From positions 1-64,000 of the forward strand of contig NZ_JBPBBA010000003.1 of the NCBI RefSeq assembly GCF_050896395.1: a DNA stretch of 64,000 nt. The letters are read 5' to 3'. Both the position numbers and the translations under genes were made by a program. The notes below the pieces were generated by a model that was given only the letters and a program-made list of their open reading frames with translations, was not told the DNA's origin and ran no database searches. This DNA is from Nioella aestuarii. Its GTDB lineage: Bacteria > Pseudomonadota > Alphaproteobacteria > Rhodobacterales > Rhodobacteraceae. Positions 33,054 to 42,142 of the stretch are shown piece after piece. Every line of letters starts with the position of its first letter. The first letter of the stretch is position 1.

Positions 33054-35669
33054 ATGATCCGATTCATTTTTTCCTTTTTGGGGGCAATTTTTAGCCTCGT
33101 GACCAATGGGCTCGTCATGGGTGCGCTGATTGCTGGTGGGGTGATCTTTTCCTTCACCCGCGATTTGCCTGACTATCAGACTCTACAGCAGTATTCGCCC
33201 GCCACGATCAGCCGGATCTATAACCGCGATGGCGAGATCATGGATGAATTTGCCGCCGAACGCCGGATCTATGCCTCGTATGAGGAAATTCCGCCGGTCG
33301 TCGTACATGCCTTCGTCAGCGCCGAGGACCGCAACTTCTTTGAACATTCCGGCTATGATCCGCGCGCCATCGGAGCCGCGGTTGTCGAGGCGATCCGGTC
33401 TCGCGGGCAGGATGTGCGTGGGGCATCCACGATCACGCAACAGGTTGTGAAGAACTTCCTGCTCGATGGTTCGCGCCGGATCGAACGGAAGATCCGAGAG
33501 ATCATCCTTGCCGCGCGGATCGAGCAGACGCTGTCAAAAGAACGGATCATGGAGCTTTATCTCAACGAGATCGAGCTTGGTCAGCGCTCCTTCGGCGTGG
33601 CCGCTGCGGCGCAGACCTATTTCAACTCCGACCTTGTCGACCTGCGCCCCGAACAGGCCGCCTACCTGGCGGCGCTGCCACAATCGGGGGGCACCGCGCT
33701 GCATCCGGTGCGCAACTATGAACGCGCTGTCAGCCGCCGCAATTACGTGCTGCGCGAGATGTATGAGAACGGCTATCTTTCGCAAGAAGAGATGGAGGCC
33801 GCGCAGGCCATGCCGCTGGAAACCGTTCAGGGCGGCCATATTGAGCCGTTCCGGGCGCAGTTGCCATCACGTGACTATTTCTCTGACGAGATCCGCCGCC
33901 AGCTGAGCCGCGATTTCGGAACCGAAGGGTTCCTGTCGGGCGGCTACACCGTGCGTGCCACGATGGATGAAAGCCTTCAGGATGCCGCCGCACAGGCCCT
34001 GCGCCGAGCGCTGGAGCGCTATGACCGGGAACGTGGCCTGTGGCGCGAACCGCTGGCAACCATTGAGCCCGAGCTTCTGGCCGCAGCCGAGGGCGAGGGC
34101 TGGCGTGAGCTGTTGGCAGAGGTCACCTTTCCGCGTGACATAGATGGCTGGCACGCGGCTGTGGTTCTGGAAGTGGGCAACACCCACGCCCGGATTGGCA
34201 TCGAAGGCGTTGAGGATGACGAGGACGGCCACTGGATTCCGCCAGAAGACGTGACATGGGCCCGTCCCGTGGATGCAGACGGCAACCGGGGCGATACCGC
34301 GCGCACTGCTGGCGATCTGCTGGACGTGGGCGACGTGATCCATGTGCGCGCCATGACCAGCGACAGCGACGGCAGCTTTATCCGCTGGACCCTGCGCCAG
34401 ATCCCCGAGGTGCAGGGCGGGTTCATGGCGATGGATGTGAACACGGGCCGCGTTCTGGCGATGCAGGGGGGATTTTCCTACCAGTATTCCAGCTTCAACC
34501 GCGCGACACAGGCGACGCGCCAGCCGGGCTCTGTCTTTAAGCCCTTCGTCTATGCAACCGCGCTTGATACCGGCTATAGCCCCAACACCATCGTCATCGA
34601 CGCCCCGATCGAGGTCGATACGGGCGAAGGCATCTGGCGGCCAACCAACGCGTCCAATGAATTCTATGGGCCTGCTCCGCTGCGCACCGGGATCGAGCGG
34701 TCACGGAACCTGATGACCGTGCGTCTGGCGCAGGATGTGGGCATGGAGACCGTGGCCCGCTATGCGGAACGCTTCGGTGTCTATGATGAGCTTCAACCCT
34801 ATCTGGCCAATTCGCTCGGGTCGCAGGAAACCACGCTTTATCGTGTTGTGGCGGCCTATGCGATGTTTGCCAATGGCGGCGAGAGGGTGGAACCCACTCT
34901 GGTTGACCGGGTGCAAGACCGGTTCGGTGCAACAGTCTATCGCCATGATCAGCGCATCTGTCAGGACTGCCTGCTAAGCGATTTGCAGGATGGCCGCGCG
35001 CCCCGGATCGTGTCGAACCGAGAGCGGGTGATTGACGCAATCACCGCCTACCAGATCACCTCGATGATGCGCGGCGTGGTCCAGCGGGGCACCGCGGCGG
35101 GAAGCGTCGGGAATGCGGGCCTTGGCGTTCCGCTTGCTGGCAAGACCGGTACGACCAACGATGCACGCGACGTTTGGTTCGTTGGGTTCTCCAACACCAT
35201 CGTGGCAGGCTGCTATATCGGCTTCGACACTCCGCGCAGTCTGGGCCGGGGTGCATCTGGCGGCGGCATGTGCGGGCCGGTCTTTGCGCAGTTCATGCGC
35301 GAGGCAATTGCCGAATACGGCGGCGGCGAATTCGAAGTGCCGCCCGGCGGCCATTTCTATCCGATTGACCGCTTCTCTGGCCAGAGACTGGAAGAGGGCG
35401 CGTCCGGCCCCGACGTGGTGATGGAGTATTTCCGCGACGGCGAAGAACCCTTCTTTGGCATGTTGTCCATTGTCGATGGTGGATTTGGAATGGGGTCGAA
35501 CCTGCCGATGTTCGCACGTGGCCAGGAACCCGGCGGCGATGGCGGTGAAATCGTCGATGGGGACCCGTTGCCACCCACGGACAGCACCGTGGAAACCTCA
35601 ACCGGTGGGACTGCTCGGGTGCCCCTTGGTACCGGGTTTGGAGAGCTTACCTCGGGCGGGCTATACTGA
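33054..35669 (+). CDS. mrcA: Penicillin-binding protein 1A (bifunctional transglycosylase/transpeptidase)
   Basis: PBP1A polymerises lipid II into glycan strands and cross-links them. The 871-residue protein starts with a membrane anchor (about residues 5-35). The glycosyltransferase domain (GT51) has the catalytic Glu91 in SAEDRNFFEHSGYDP and GASTITQQVVKNFLL. An OB-like insertion lies around residues 300-460. The transpeptidase domain has SVFK at Ser493-Lys496, and the KTGT motif at 697-700. The C-terminal ~60 residues are low-complexity (Gly, Thr, Pro). The ATG follows AGGAG. Confidence 0.95.
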   Translation: MIRFIFSFLGAIFSLVTNGLVMGALIAGGVIFSFTRDLPDYQTLQQYSPATISRIYNRDGEIMDEFAAERRIYASYEEIPPVVVHAFVSAEDRNFFEHSGYDPRAIGAAVVEAIRSRGQDVRGASTITQQVVKNFLLDGSRRIERKIREIILAARIEQTLSKERIMELYLNEIELGQRSFGVAAAAQTYFNSDLVDLRPEQAAYLAALPQSGGTALHPVRNYERAVSRRNYVLREMYENGYLSQEEMEAAQAMPLETVQGGHIEPFRAQLPSRDYFSDEIRRQLSRDFGTEGFLSGGYTVRATMDESLQDAAAQALRRALERYDRERGLWREPLATIEPELLAAAEGEGWRELLAEVTFPRDIDGWHAAVVLEVGNTHARIGIEGVEDDEDGHWIPPEDVTWARPVDADGNRGDTARTAGDLLDVGDVIHVRAMTSDSDGSFIRWTLRQIPEVQGGFMAMDVNTGRVLAMQGGFSYQYSSFNRATQATRQPGSVFKPFVYATALDTGYSPNTIVIDAPIEVDTGEGIWRPTNASNEFYGPAPLRTGIERSRNLMTVRLAQDVGMETVARYAERFGVYDELQPYLANSLGSQETTLYRVVAAYAMFANGGERVEPTLVDRVQDRFGATVYRHDQRICQDCLLSDLQDGRAPRIVSNRERVIDAITAYQITSMMRGVVQRGTAAGSVGNAGLGVPLAGKTGTTNDARDVWFVGFSNTIVAGCYIGFDTPRSLGRGASGGGMCGPVFAQFMREAIAEYGGGEFEVPPGGHFYPIDRFSGQRLEEGASGPDVVMEYFRDGEEPFFGMLSIVDGGFGMGSNLPMFARGQEPGGDGGEIVDGDPLPPTDSTVETSTGGTARVPLGTGFGELTSGGLY

Positions 35670-35756
35670 CCATCATAGGCCCTTGCCCGCTTGCAGCGGC
35701 GCGGGGGCTGGTCTACATCCCTCTGACAGTCCTTTCACGAGCCAAGCGAGCAGACC

Positions 35757-36884
35757 ATGCGGGCCGAAACCCAAAGCCATATCGAGAAAATCCGTAAATC
35801 CCTGACCCTTCTGGGCCAGCGGATGGACCTTGAAACGGCCCCTCATCGTTTGGAAGAATTCAATGCCCGTGTCGAAGACCCGGATCTTTGGAACGACCCT
35901 GAGAAAGCCCAGAAGCTGATGCGCGAGCGGCAGATGCTTGTCGACAAGATGGGCACCTACAAGGCGATTGAGACCGGCTTGAACGACAATGTTGAGCTGA
36001 TCGAGCTTGGCGAAATGGAAGACGATCAAGAGGTGATCGCCGAGGCGGAGGCCGCGCTGGCCGAGCTGACGAAGACCGCCGCCGCAAAGGAGCTGGAGGC
36101 ATTGCTGGATGGCGAGGCCGATAGCAATGATACCTTCCTGGAAATCAATTCGGGCGCGGGCGGCACCGAAAGCTGTGACTGGGCGTCGATCCTGGCGCGC
36201 ATGTATGTCCGTTGGGCCGAGAAGAAGGGCTATGACGTCGAGCTGCAATCCGAAAGCGCGGGCGAAGAGGCGGGCATCAAATCCGCCACCTACAAGATTT
36301 CCGGCCACAATGCCTATGGCTGGTTGAAGTCGGAATCGGGCGTACACCGGCTGGTCAGGATCAGCCCTTATGACAGCGCCGCTCGCCGCCATACCTCGTT
36401 TAGCTCTGTCTGGGTCTATCCGGTCGTGGATGACAATATCGAAATCGAGGTGAACCCCTCTGATATCCGTATCGACACCTACCGGTCGTCGGGTGCCGGC
36501 GGTCAGCACGTGAACACCACGGACTCGGCTGTTCGGATCACCCACATTCCGACCGGCATCGTCGTGACCAGCTCGGAGAAATCCCAGCACCAGAACCGCG
36601 ATATCGCCATGAAGGCGCTGAAATCACGGCTTTACCAGCAAGAGCTTGACCGCCGAAACGCAGCCATCAACGAGGCGCATGAGAACAAGGGCGACGCGGG
36701 CTGGGGCAACCAGATCCGGTCCTATGTGCTTCAACCCTACCAGATGGTGAAGGACCTGCGCACGGGCTATGAGACTTCGGACACGCAAGGCGTTCTGGAC
36801 GGTGACCTTGATGGCCTGATGGCCAGCGTGCTGGCAATGGACGTGTCCGGCAAGACCCGCGCACAGGCGCAGGCAGAGGACTGA
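35757..36884 (+). CDS. prfB: Peptide chain release factor 2
   Basis: RF2 ends translation at UGA and UAA codons. The 375-residue protein is encoded in one uninterrupted frame, without the programmed +1 frameshift found in E. coli prfB. The peptidyl-tRNA hydrolysis motif GGQ is at residues 248-250 (SSGAGGQHVNTTDSA). The codon-recognition tripeptide, SPF in E. coli, reads SPY at 203-205. The ATG at 35757 starts the conserved coiled helical domain. It stands 87 bp after the PBP1A gene. Confidence 0.95.
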   Translation: MRAETQSHIEKIRKSLTLLGQRMDLETAPHRLEEFNARVEDPDLWNDPEKAQKLMRERQMLVDKMGTYKAIETGLNDNVELIELGEMEDDQEVIAEAEAALAELTKTAAAKELEALLDGEADSNDTFLEINSGAGGTESCDWASILARMYVRWAEKKGYDVELQSESAGEEAGIKSATYKISGHNAYGWLKSESGVHRLVRISPYDSAARRHTSFSSVWVYPVVDDNIEIEVNPSDIRIDTYRSSGAGGQHVNTTDSAVRITHIPTGIVVTSSEKSQHQNRDIAMKALKSRLYQQELDRRNAAINEAHENKGDAGWGNQIRSYVLQPYQMVKDLRTGYETSDTQGVLDGDLDGLMASVLAMDVSGKTRAQAQAED

Positions 36885-36971
36885 TCCATCAACCGGTCCT
36901 AAAGCAAGCTGTCCTTATTGGGCTTGGAGATCCTGCCGTTGCTCGTGTAGCAATGTTGCGGGGAGGGCGCG

Positions 36972-37763
36972 ATGACATTCAGCTTTCTTGAACGCGGCAA
37001 GGGGCCGCCGGTTCTGTTCCTTCCAGGATCATTCAGCACAACGGCTGCATGGTCCGGGGTATGGGATGCGTTGCCCGACGGGTTTTGTCTTCTGTCGGCC
37101 AACTTGCCTGGCTACGCCGGTGCTGATGACCCGCGCATTGCTTCGGACAACTCAATGGCCCGGCTTACGGATTGGTTGTTCGGATGTCTCGATCAGATCG
37201 CAGAGCCCGTTCATCTTGTCGGCCATTCCTTTGGCGGGCAGATTGCGATTGCTGCCATGCTGCAAGATCGGCGCAATGTCCTTAGCCTGACAACCTTCGA
37301 GGCCAATCCCGTCTTCGTCAAACCATTGGGCCAATCTTTTCCCTGGTTAAGGGACGTTCAAGAGATCGCACCGCGATTGGCCCAGGCCCATGCGCGCAAC
37401 GATGCGGATGCGGCAGGCATCGTGATCGACTATTGGACCGAAGCGGGCACTTTTGCCGCGATGCCGGAGCGGATCAGGGATTTCTGCAACTCAGGTGTCG
37501 CCACAAACCTGAGGGATTGGGACTCTGCGCGATCCTTTGACCCCGAGATATCCGCGTTTCAAGATATTGATCTGCCTGCAACTTTTTCCTGGGGCAGCAG
37601 GGCCAGCAAACCCATTGCCGATGCGTGCAGCGCCATTGCGAGGGAATGGCCGAATTGCGCCACACGGATCATTCAGGGGGCAAATCACTTTCTGATCACC
37701 TCGCATCCAGAGGATTGTGCGGCCGTCATCGTGGACAGAATTCGGGGTTGCGAGGCGGGATAA
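36972..37763 (+). CDS. Alpha/beta hydrolase
   Basis: A 263-residue alpha/beta-hydrolase-fold protein with the oxyanion HG-like segment VLFLPGSFSTT, the nucleophile elbow GHSFGG (Ser86) and a C-terminal GANHFLITSHP that supplies the catalytic histidine. No signal peptide is present, so it acts in the cytoplasm. The substrate is unknown. A GGGGAGG ribosome-binding site precedes the ATG. It lies between prfB and a DUF2189 membrane protein gene. Confidence 0.85.
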   Translation: MTFSFLERGKGPPVLFLPGSFSTTAAWSGVWDALPDGFCLLSANLPGYAGADDPRIASDNSMARLTDWLFGCLDQIAEPVHLVGHSFGGQIAIAAMLQDRRNVLSLTTFEANPVFVKPLGQSFPWLRDVQEIAPRLAQAHARNDADAAGIVIDYWTEAGTFAAMPERIRDFCNSGVATNLRDWDSARSFDPEISAFQDIDLPATFSWGSRASKPIADACSAIAREWPNCATRIIQGANHFLITSHPEDCAAVIVDRIRGCEAG

Positions 37764-37821
37764 TTTCTCTTGGCACGGTCAAGCACCTTCCCTTAGCATT
37801 TCAACAGGGGAGGACTTCGTG

Positions 37822-38613
37822 ATGAGTGACACCAGCCAGGCTTTGCCCGCCGCCTCGAAAGTGCCCGAGGTCCGGCACATGGACATGGGTGACATCGGCT
37901 ATGCTTTACGGGCCGGGTGGCAGGATTTCAGGCGCAAGCCGATGATGGGGCTGTTCTTTGCCCATATCTACGTGATCGGCGGCTGGCTTTTGTACATCCT
38001 GCTCTTTGTGACTGAACAGATCTGGCTGTCGCTACCCATTACCGTGGGCTTTCCGCTGATTGCGCCGTTTCTGGCCGTTGGCCTGTACGAGGTGTCACGT
38101 CGGCTGGAACAGGGTGACACGGATTTTCGGCGCAATGACATATTCGGCGTGGTCTGGCGTCAACGCCTGCGGCAATTGCCTTTGATGTCGTGGGTGATCA
38201 TCGTCTATTTCCTGTTCTGGTCCTTTTTCGCCCATATGCTCTTTGCGCTTTTCATGGGGCCGTCGGTGTTGATGAATGTCAGCTCCAGCTATGCTTATCT
38301 GTTACAGCCTCAGGGACTGGTGATGCTGTTGGTTGGAACCGGGTTCGGGGCGGTGTTCGCGTTCGTCCTTTTTTGTCTGACGGCGATTTCACTCCCGCTC
38401 TTGCTGGATAAGGAGCTGGATTTCGTGACGGCCATGCTGACGTCGATCGCGGTCGTCAAACGCAATCCCTTGGTGATGCTCACATGGGGACTCACCATTG
38501 CGGCACTCACCTTCGCGGCGATGATCCCGGCGCTGCTTGGGCTTTTTATCGCATTACCGGTCCTGGGTCATGCCAGCTGGCATATCTATCGGCGCGCTCT
38601 GGAACACGATTGA
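37822..38613 (+). CDS. DUF2189 integral membrane protein
   Basis: The 263-residue protein belongs to the DUF2189 family of inner-membrane proteins, with about six hydrophobic helices after a soluble N-terminal 40 residues. The family block is seen in ALRAGWQDFRRKPMMGLFFA, LPLLLDKELDFVTAMLTSI and RNPLVMLTWG. Function is unknown for the family. The ATG at 37822 (or the GTG just before it) follows AGGGGAGG. Confidence 0.85.
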   Translation: MSDTSQALPAASKVPEVRHMDMGDIGYALRAGWQDFRRKPMMGLFFAHIYVIGGWLLYILLFVTEQIWLSLPITVGFPLIAPFLAVGLYEVSRRLEQGDTDFRRNDIFGVVWRQRLRQLPLMSWVIIVYFLFWSFFAHMLFALFMGPSVLMNVSSSYAYLLQPQGLVMLLVGTGFGAVFAFVLFCLTAISLPLLLDKELDFVTAMLTSIAVVKRNPLVMLTWGLTIAALTFAAMIPALLGLFIALPVLGHASWHIYRRALEHD

Positions 38614-38618
38614 GGCGC

Positions 38619-38650
38619 AAAAACGAAAACGGCCCCGCAAAACGGGGCCG
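38619..38650 (-). terminator. Intrinsic terminator for the bactofilin operon
   Basis: CGGCCCCG (38630-38637) and CGGGGCCG (38643-38650) form an 8-bp GC stem with a 5-base loop. Read on the minus strand it is followed by TTTTCGTTTTT. It ends transcription coming from the bactofilin gene; the plus strand lacks a T-run, so it is weaker for the DUF2189 gene. Confidence 0.8.
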
Positions 38651-38677
38651 CCATGAACCGTCATTCGCCGGATTTGA

Positions 38678-39214
38678 TCAGGCTTCAGCCGAGCCGTTGG
38701 TGGCCGAGGCCACGGGCGCAGCAGCTGCGGGAACAGCGCGCTTGGTGCCGCCATTGGACAGCGGATCTTCCTGACGCTGAACAGAGCCTTCGAAATGCGC
38801 ACCGCTTTCGATCGCGATGGTCTTGTGGATGATGTCGCCCTCAACCTTCGCAGTCGCGGTCAGACGCACCTTCAGGCCACGGACACGGCCCACGACACGA
38901 CCGGTCACGACGATATCGTCGGCCACGATCTCGCCCTCGATGGTGGCGCCTTCGCCAACCGTCAGCAGATGGGCGCGGATGTCACCATTCACGGTGCCTT
39001 CCACCTGGATATCACCAGTGGTACGCAGATTTCCGGTGATCGTCAGGTCAGAGCTGAGTACGGATGCGGGCGGTTTAGGCTTGTTCGAGGTAAGGGGCAT
39101 TGAGCTTTTATCCGAGGATCCTGCCTTGGGGGCATCTGCCCCGGTTTCGGGTTTGCTATCAGCGGCGCCAGCCTGTTTGGGGCCGGGTTCATTGATCTTT
39201 GACTTAGAAAACAT
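38678..39214 (-). CDS. Bactofilin
   Basis: Bactofilins polymerise without nucleotide into beta-helical filaments that position cell-wall enzymes. The 178-residue protein has a disordered N-terminal ~50 residues rich in Pro, Ser and Lys, the DUF583 beta-helix core (SSDLTITGNLRTTGDIQVEG onward, about residues 54-150) and a short Ala-rich tail. Its start overlaps the end of the M23 peptidase gene by 11 bp. Co-operation between a bactofilin and an M23 enzyme in cell shape is known from Helicobacter (CcmA with Csd1/2). Confidence 0.92.
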   Translation of the reverse strand: MFSKSKINEPGPKQAGAADSKPETGADAPKAGSSDKSSMPLTSNKPKPPASVLSSDLTITGNLRTTGDIQVEGTVNGDIRAHLLTVGEGATIEGEIVADDIVVTGRVVGRVRGLKVRLTATAKVEGDIIHKTIAIESGAHFEGSVQRQEDPLSNGGTKRAVPAAAAPVASATNGSAEA

Positions 39215-40571
39215 CTCTACCTGCCGTGATGTAGTTCATGGGATTTCGGGGCGTATCACCGGTGCGAACCTCATAGTGGAGATGGGGCCCCGTAGACCGT
39301 CCGGTGCTTCCCATATCACCTATGCGATCCCCGCGCGAGACCCTTTGGCCTTCCGTCACCCGGATCCGGTGTAAATGCGCGTAGCGGGTTTCGAAGCCGA
39401 AGGCGTGCTGGATGACGATGATATTGCCATAGCCGCTCTGCCGTCCGGCGAAGCTGACGACGCCATCGGCGGTCGCATGGATGGGCGTGCCAGTGGGGCC
39501 AGCCATATCGACACCGGTGTGCAACCGGCTGCCGCCATTGAACGGATCGCGGCGGTAGCCAAACGGGGAACTGAGCCGGTAACTGGCGAAGACAGGACGG
39601 GAAAAAGGCAATCTTTCCGCGACCATACGGTGAAGGTTCAACATATCAAGCTGCGCCAGAACCTCATTCGCGCGCAAGGAAGCCGTGTCGGGTTCTTCGC
39701 CCCTGGTCGACATCGTGATCGGCATCAAAGGGCCACCCTGGCCGTCATAGCTGGCACGCATCTGGTTCACCAGATCATCGGTCGACAGACCCGCCGCAGA
39801 GAACATCCGGTCAAGCGGTGCCATCGACATTTCGACAGCATCTTCCAACTGCGCGAAAATCCGCTCGTTGCGTTCATCGGCCAGGGCCTGGGTGAATTCC
39901 AGCTCGTCGATTTCTTCTTCGGCGCTTTCCGCGATCTCGAACGCGTCGTCTCGCTGCGCGGCGGCTCGGGCAAGCGCCATGGTCAGATATTCCAGCGTGC
40001 GTTCAAGTTCACGCTGGCGACCAGCGGCGGTCTGGACCGATCCGTTTTCGGCCTCGATCTCGGCGAGCAGAGCGGCGGTCTGTTCGCGTGCCTCATCACG
40101 CTCTGTCATTACCCGGCGCAGCGTGGTCTGAATCACTTCAACGGCGGTTTCCAGTTCGCGGCGGCGCTCTTCCGAGGCCAGAAGCCGTGATTGCATCGCC
40201 GAGACTTCGCCCATGGCCACCGCGAACCGTTCCTGGCTGGCCTGAGCCTCTGATGCGCGGGCATCGCGTTCTTCGGACATGGCGTTCAGGCGCTGTTCAT
40301 ACGCCACCTGCGCCCGTTCCGCCTGTTCGCGGACCCCGCCAGCACTGATGGAATCGATCAGGAAGATTGCTGTCACGATCACGGTCCAGCCAACGAAAAG
40401 AGAGCTTCCCGTCAACATGATGGCCTGCGTCGCAGGACGCAGACGCACATAGCGCATGCCCTGGTCGGATTTCAGGAAAAGCCGCTGCTCCGGCAAATAC
40501 CGTTCAAGCGCACCGTTGAACCGGTCAGTCAGGCGTGTCTTCACGTCGCTGTGCCCCATTACCCTTGTCAT
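39204..40571 (-). CDS. M23-family peptidoglycan endopeptidase with coiled coil
   Basis: The 455-residue protein has one membrane helix near residues 47-75 (IMLTGSSLFVGWTVIVTAIF), a long coiled coil with abundant Glu, Arg and Ala (about 85-235) and a C-terminal LytM/M23 domain. The zinc site is visible as His351/Asp355 in HTGVD and His432 in HLHYEV. It should hydrolyse peptide cross-links in peptidoglycan or activate another hydrolase. The ATG at 40569-40571 is the likeliest start; an alternative lies 4 codons later. It is coupled to the downstream bactofilin gene. Confidence 0.9.
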   Translation of the reverse strand: MTRVMGHSDVKTRLTDRFNGALERYLPEQRLFLKSDQGMRYVRLRPATQAIMLTGSSLFVGWTVIVTAIFLIDSISAGGVREQAERAQVAYEQRLNAMSEERDARASEAQASQERFAVAMGEVSAMQSRLLASEERRRELETAVEVIQTTLRRVMTERDEAREQTAALLAEIEAENGSVQTAAGRQRELERTLEYLTMALARAAAQRDDAFEIAESAEEEIDELEFTQALADERNERIFAQLEDAVEMSMAPLDRMFSAAGLSTDDLVNQMRASYDGQGGPLMPITMSTRGEEPDTASLRANEVLAQLDMLNLHRMVAERLPFSRPVFASYRLSSPFGYRRDPFNGGSRLHTGVDMAGPTGTPIHATADGVVSFAGRQSGYGNIIVIQHAFGFETRYAHLHRIRVTEGQRVSRGDRIGDMGSTGRSTGPHLHYEVRTGDTPRNPMNYITAGRDVF

Positions 40572-40620
40572 AGCCAAATGCGCCGTCCTGTCCCCACAAC
40601 CCGTCGCACCGGTAAACACC

Positions 40621-40649
40621 GAATTAGGGGAAAGCCTCCCGAGGCTCAA
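40621..40649 (-). promoter_or_regulatory. Candidate promoter of the M23-bactofilin operon
   Basis: On the minus strand, TTGAGC (40644-40649) and TAATTC (40621-40626) are 17 bp apart, with the M23 start about 50 bases downstream. The spacer contains the self-complementary GCCTC/GAGGC. Confidence 0.4.
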
Positions 40650-40723
40650 ACCTTTTTCTGCATGGCTGTGGATAAATGGGGCAATTCGCCGGTTTTTGGC
40701 GGGTTTTTGCCCATGTCACTGGG

Positions 40724-41563
40724 TCAGCCCACTGATCCGGATGCAGACAAGGGCCAGTAGAAATCGGGCGGCAACCCGGCCTCGGCGCGTTTTTCTTCGT
40801 TGAAGGGCGGTTTTAGCGGTCCGTGGAAATAGGTGCTTACCAGGCGGTGAAACTCGTCCTTGGGGTCGATGTCATTGCGCCCGCACAGAAAATGGAACCA
40901 TTTTGACCCATAGGCGACGTGGTGAACCTCTTCCGAATAGATGACTTCCAGCGCCGCAACAGCCTCCTGTGCAGCAGGATCACCGGCCTTTCGAAACACC
41001 TCGATCATGCCGGGCGTCACGTCCAGGCCCCGCGCCTCCAGCACCATAGGCACTACGGCCAGCCGTCCCATGATGTCCCCGGCAGTATCCTCTGCCGCGC
41101 GCCACATTCCTGCGTGGGCGGCCAGATCGCCATAGAAACTGCCCATGCTCTCAAGACACGCGCTGACCAGCTGGAAATGCTTCGATTCCTCGTCTGCCGA
41201 TTTGACCCAGTCGTCAAAGAAGCCAATGGGCATTTTTATCCGCCCGCCAAAGCGCGCGATGATATCCCAGTGAAGGTCCACGGCATTGAGCTCGATATGG
41301 GCAACCGCATGAAGCAACGCCTTGCGTCCCTCCGGGCTTCCGGGGCGGCGCCGTGGAACATCGCGCGGGTCCAACAGGGCGGGTTGCGAAGGACGGGCAG
41401 GGCGCAAGGGTGGGTCTGCGGTGCCGATCTCGATCGCGGGCGCATCGCCTTTGCGCGCGGCAAACCATTGTGCTGCATAGCGACGGCTGAGATCTGTCTT
41501 TTCCTTTGCATCGGCGGTCTCCAGAACCACCGTTGCCATTTCCGCAAGGCTTGAAGAAGTCAC
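40724..41563 (-). CDS. DUF455 ferritin-like protein
   Basis: The 279-residue protein is of the DUF455 family, which has a ferritin-like four-helix core. Possible diiron ligands are seen in HIELNAVDLHWD, in DEESKHFQLVSACLE and in SEEVHHVAYGSKWFH. The family is sometimes annotated as a rRNA or tRNA hydroxylase relative, but no reaction is established. The GTG start overlaps the bcp stop (GTGA), so it is coupled to the peroxiredoxin gene, consistent with iron or oxygen chemistry. Confidence 0.83.
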   Translation of the reverse strand: MTSSSLAEMATVVLETADAKEKTDLSRRYAAQWFAARKGDAPAIEIGTADPPLRPARPSQPALLDPRDVPRRRPGSPEGRKALLHAVAHIELNAVDLHWDIIARFGGRIKMPIGFFDDWVKSADEESKHFQLVSACLESMGSFYGDLAAHAGMWRAAEDTAGDIMGRLAVVPMVLEARGLDVTPGMIEVFRKAGDPAAQEAVAALEVIYSEEVHHVAYGSKWFHFLCGRNDIDPKDEFHRLVSTYFHGPLKPPFNEEKRAEAGLPPDFYWPLSASGSVG

Positions 41564-42021
41564 AGCGCCTTCACTGCCTCCAGCACCTCTGCGGCATGAC
41601 CCGCCACTTTCACCTTCGGCCAGACGCGAGCCACCACGCCACCTGCATCAATCAGGAACGTCGCGCGCTGGATGCCCATGCTTTTCTTTCCGTACATGTT
41701 CTTTTCCACCCAGGTCCCATACCGTTCGCACAGATCACCTTCGGAGTCCGAGACGAGGATCACGCCAAGATCATGTTTGGTGATGAATTTTTCATGTTTG
41801 GCGACCGTATCCTTGGACACGCCGATCACCGTCGCACCCGCCGCTGCAAATTCCGGCAGGAGGGTCGTGAAATCATTGGCTTCCGTCGTGCATCCTGGCG
41901 TGTCGTCGCGCGGGTAAAAGTAAAGCACGACTGGACCGCCCTTCAGGGAAGATAACGATACGTCCGTGCCGCCATCGCGGGGCAGCGTGAAATCAGGGGC
42001 GTCTTGGCCTGCTTCGATCAT
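41560..42021 (-). CDS. bcp: Bcp/PrxQ-type peroxiredoxin
   Basis: The 153-residue protein reduces peroxides with a peroxidatic cysteine. Cys44 lies in DDTPGCTTEANDF. Classical PrxQ enzymes have a second, resolving Cys five residues later; here that place is Asn49 and the only other Cys is Cys98 (EGDLCERYG). It may therefore work as a 1-Cys enzyme or use Cys98. The ATG at 42019-42021 follows AAGGAG and gives the usual length; upstream in-frame sequence is not conserved. It is divergent from the AsmA-like gene (121 bp). Confidence 0.93.
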   Translation of the reverse strand: MIEAGQDAPDFTLPRDGGTDVSLSSLKGGPVVLYFYPRDDTPGCTTEANDFTTLLPEFAAAGATVIGVSKDTVAKHEKFITKHDLGVILVSDSEGDLCERYGTWVEKNMYGKKSMGIQRATFLIDAGGVVARVWPKVKVAGHAAEVLEAVKAL

Positions 42022-42142
42022 TGGTCTCTCCTTGTTCATCGGCGGGAATCTGCTTTCGGCGATTTGCAAGCTAGGGTAAATCCGGCGAAGATAAACCCTG
42101 AAACCGACCGTATCCCTTCGGCAGATCGAGCGCGCATTACGC

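Noticed and set aside
32695..33057. A 120-codon plus-strand frame before PBP1A
   Set aside because: Overlaps the promoter and ribosome-binding site of PBP1A and has a composition unlike real proteins.
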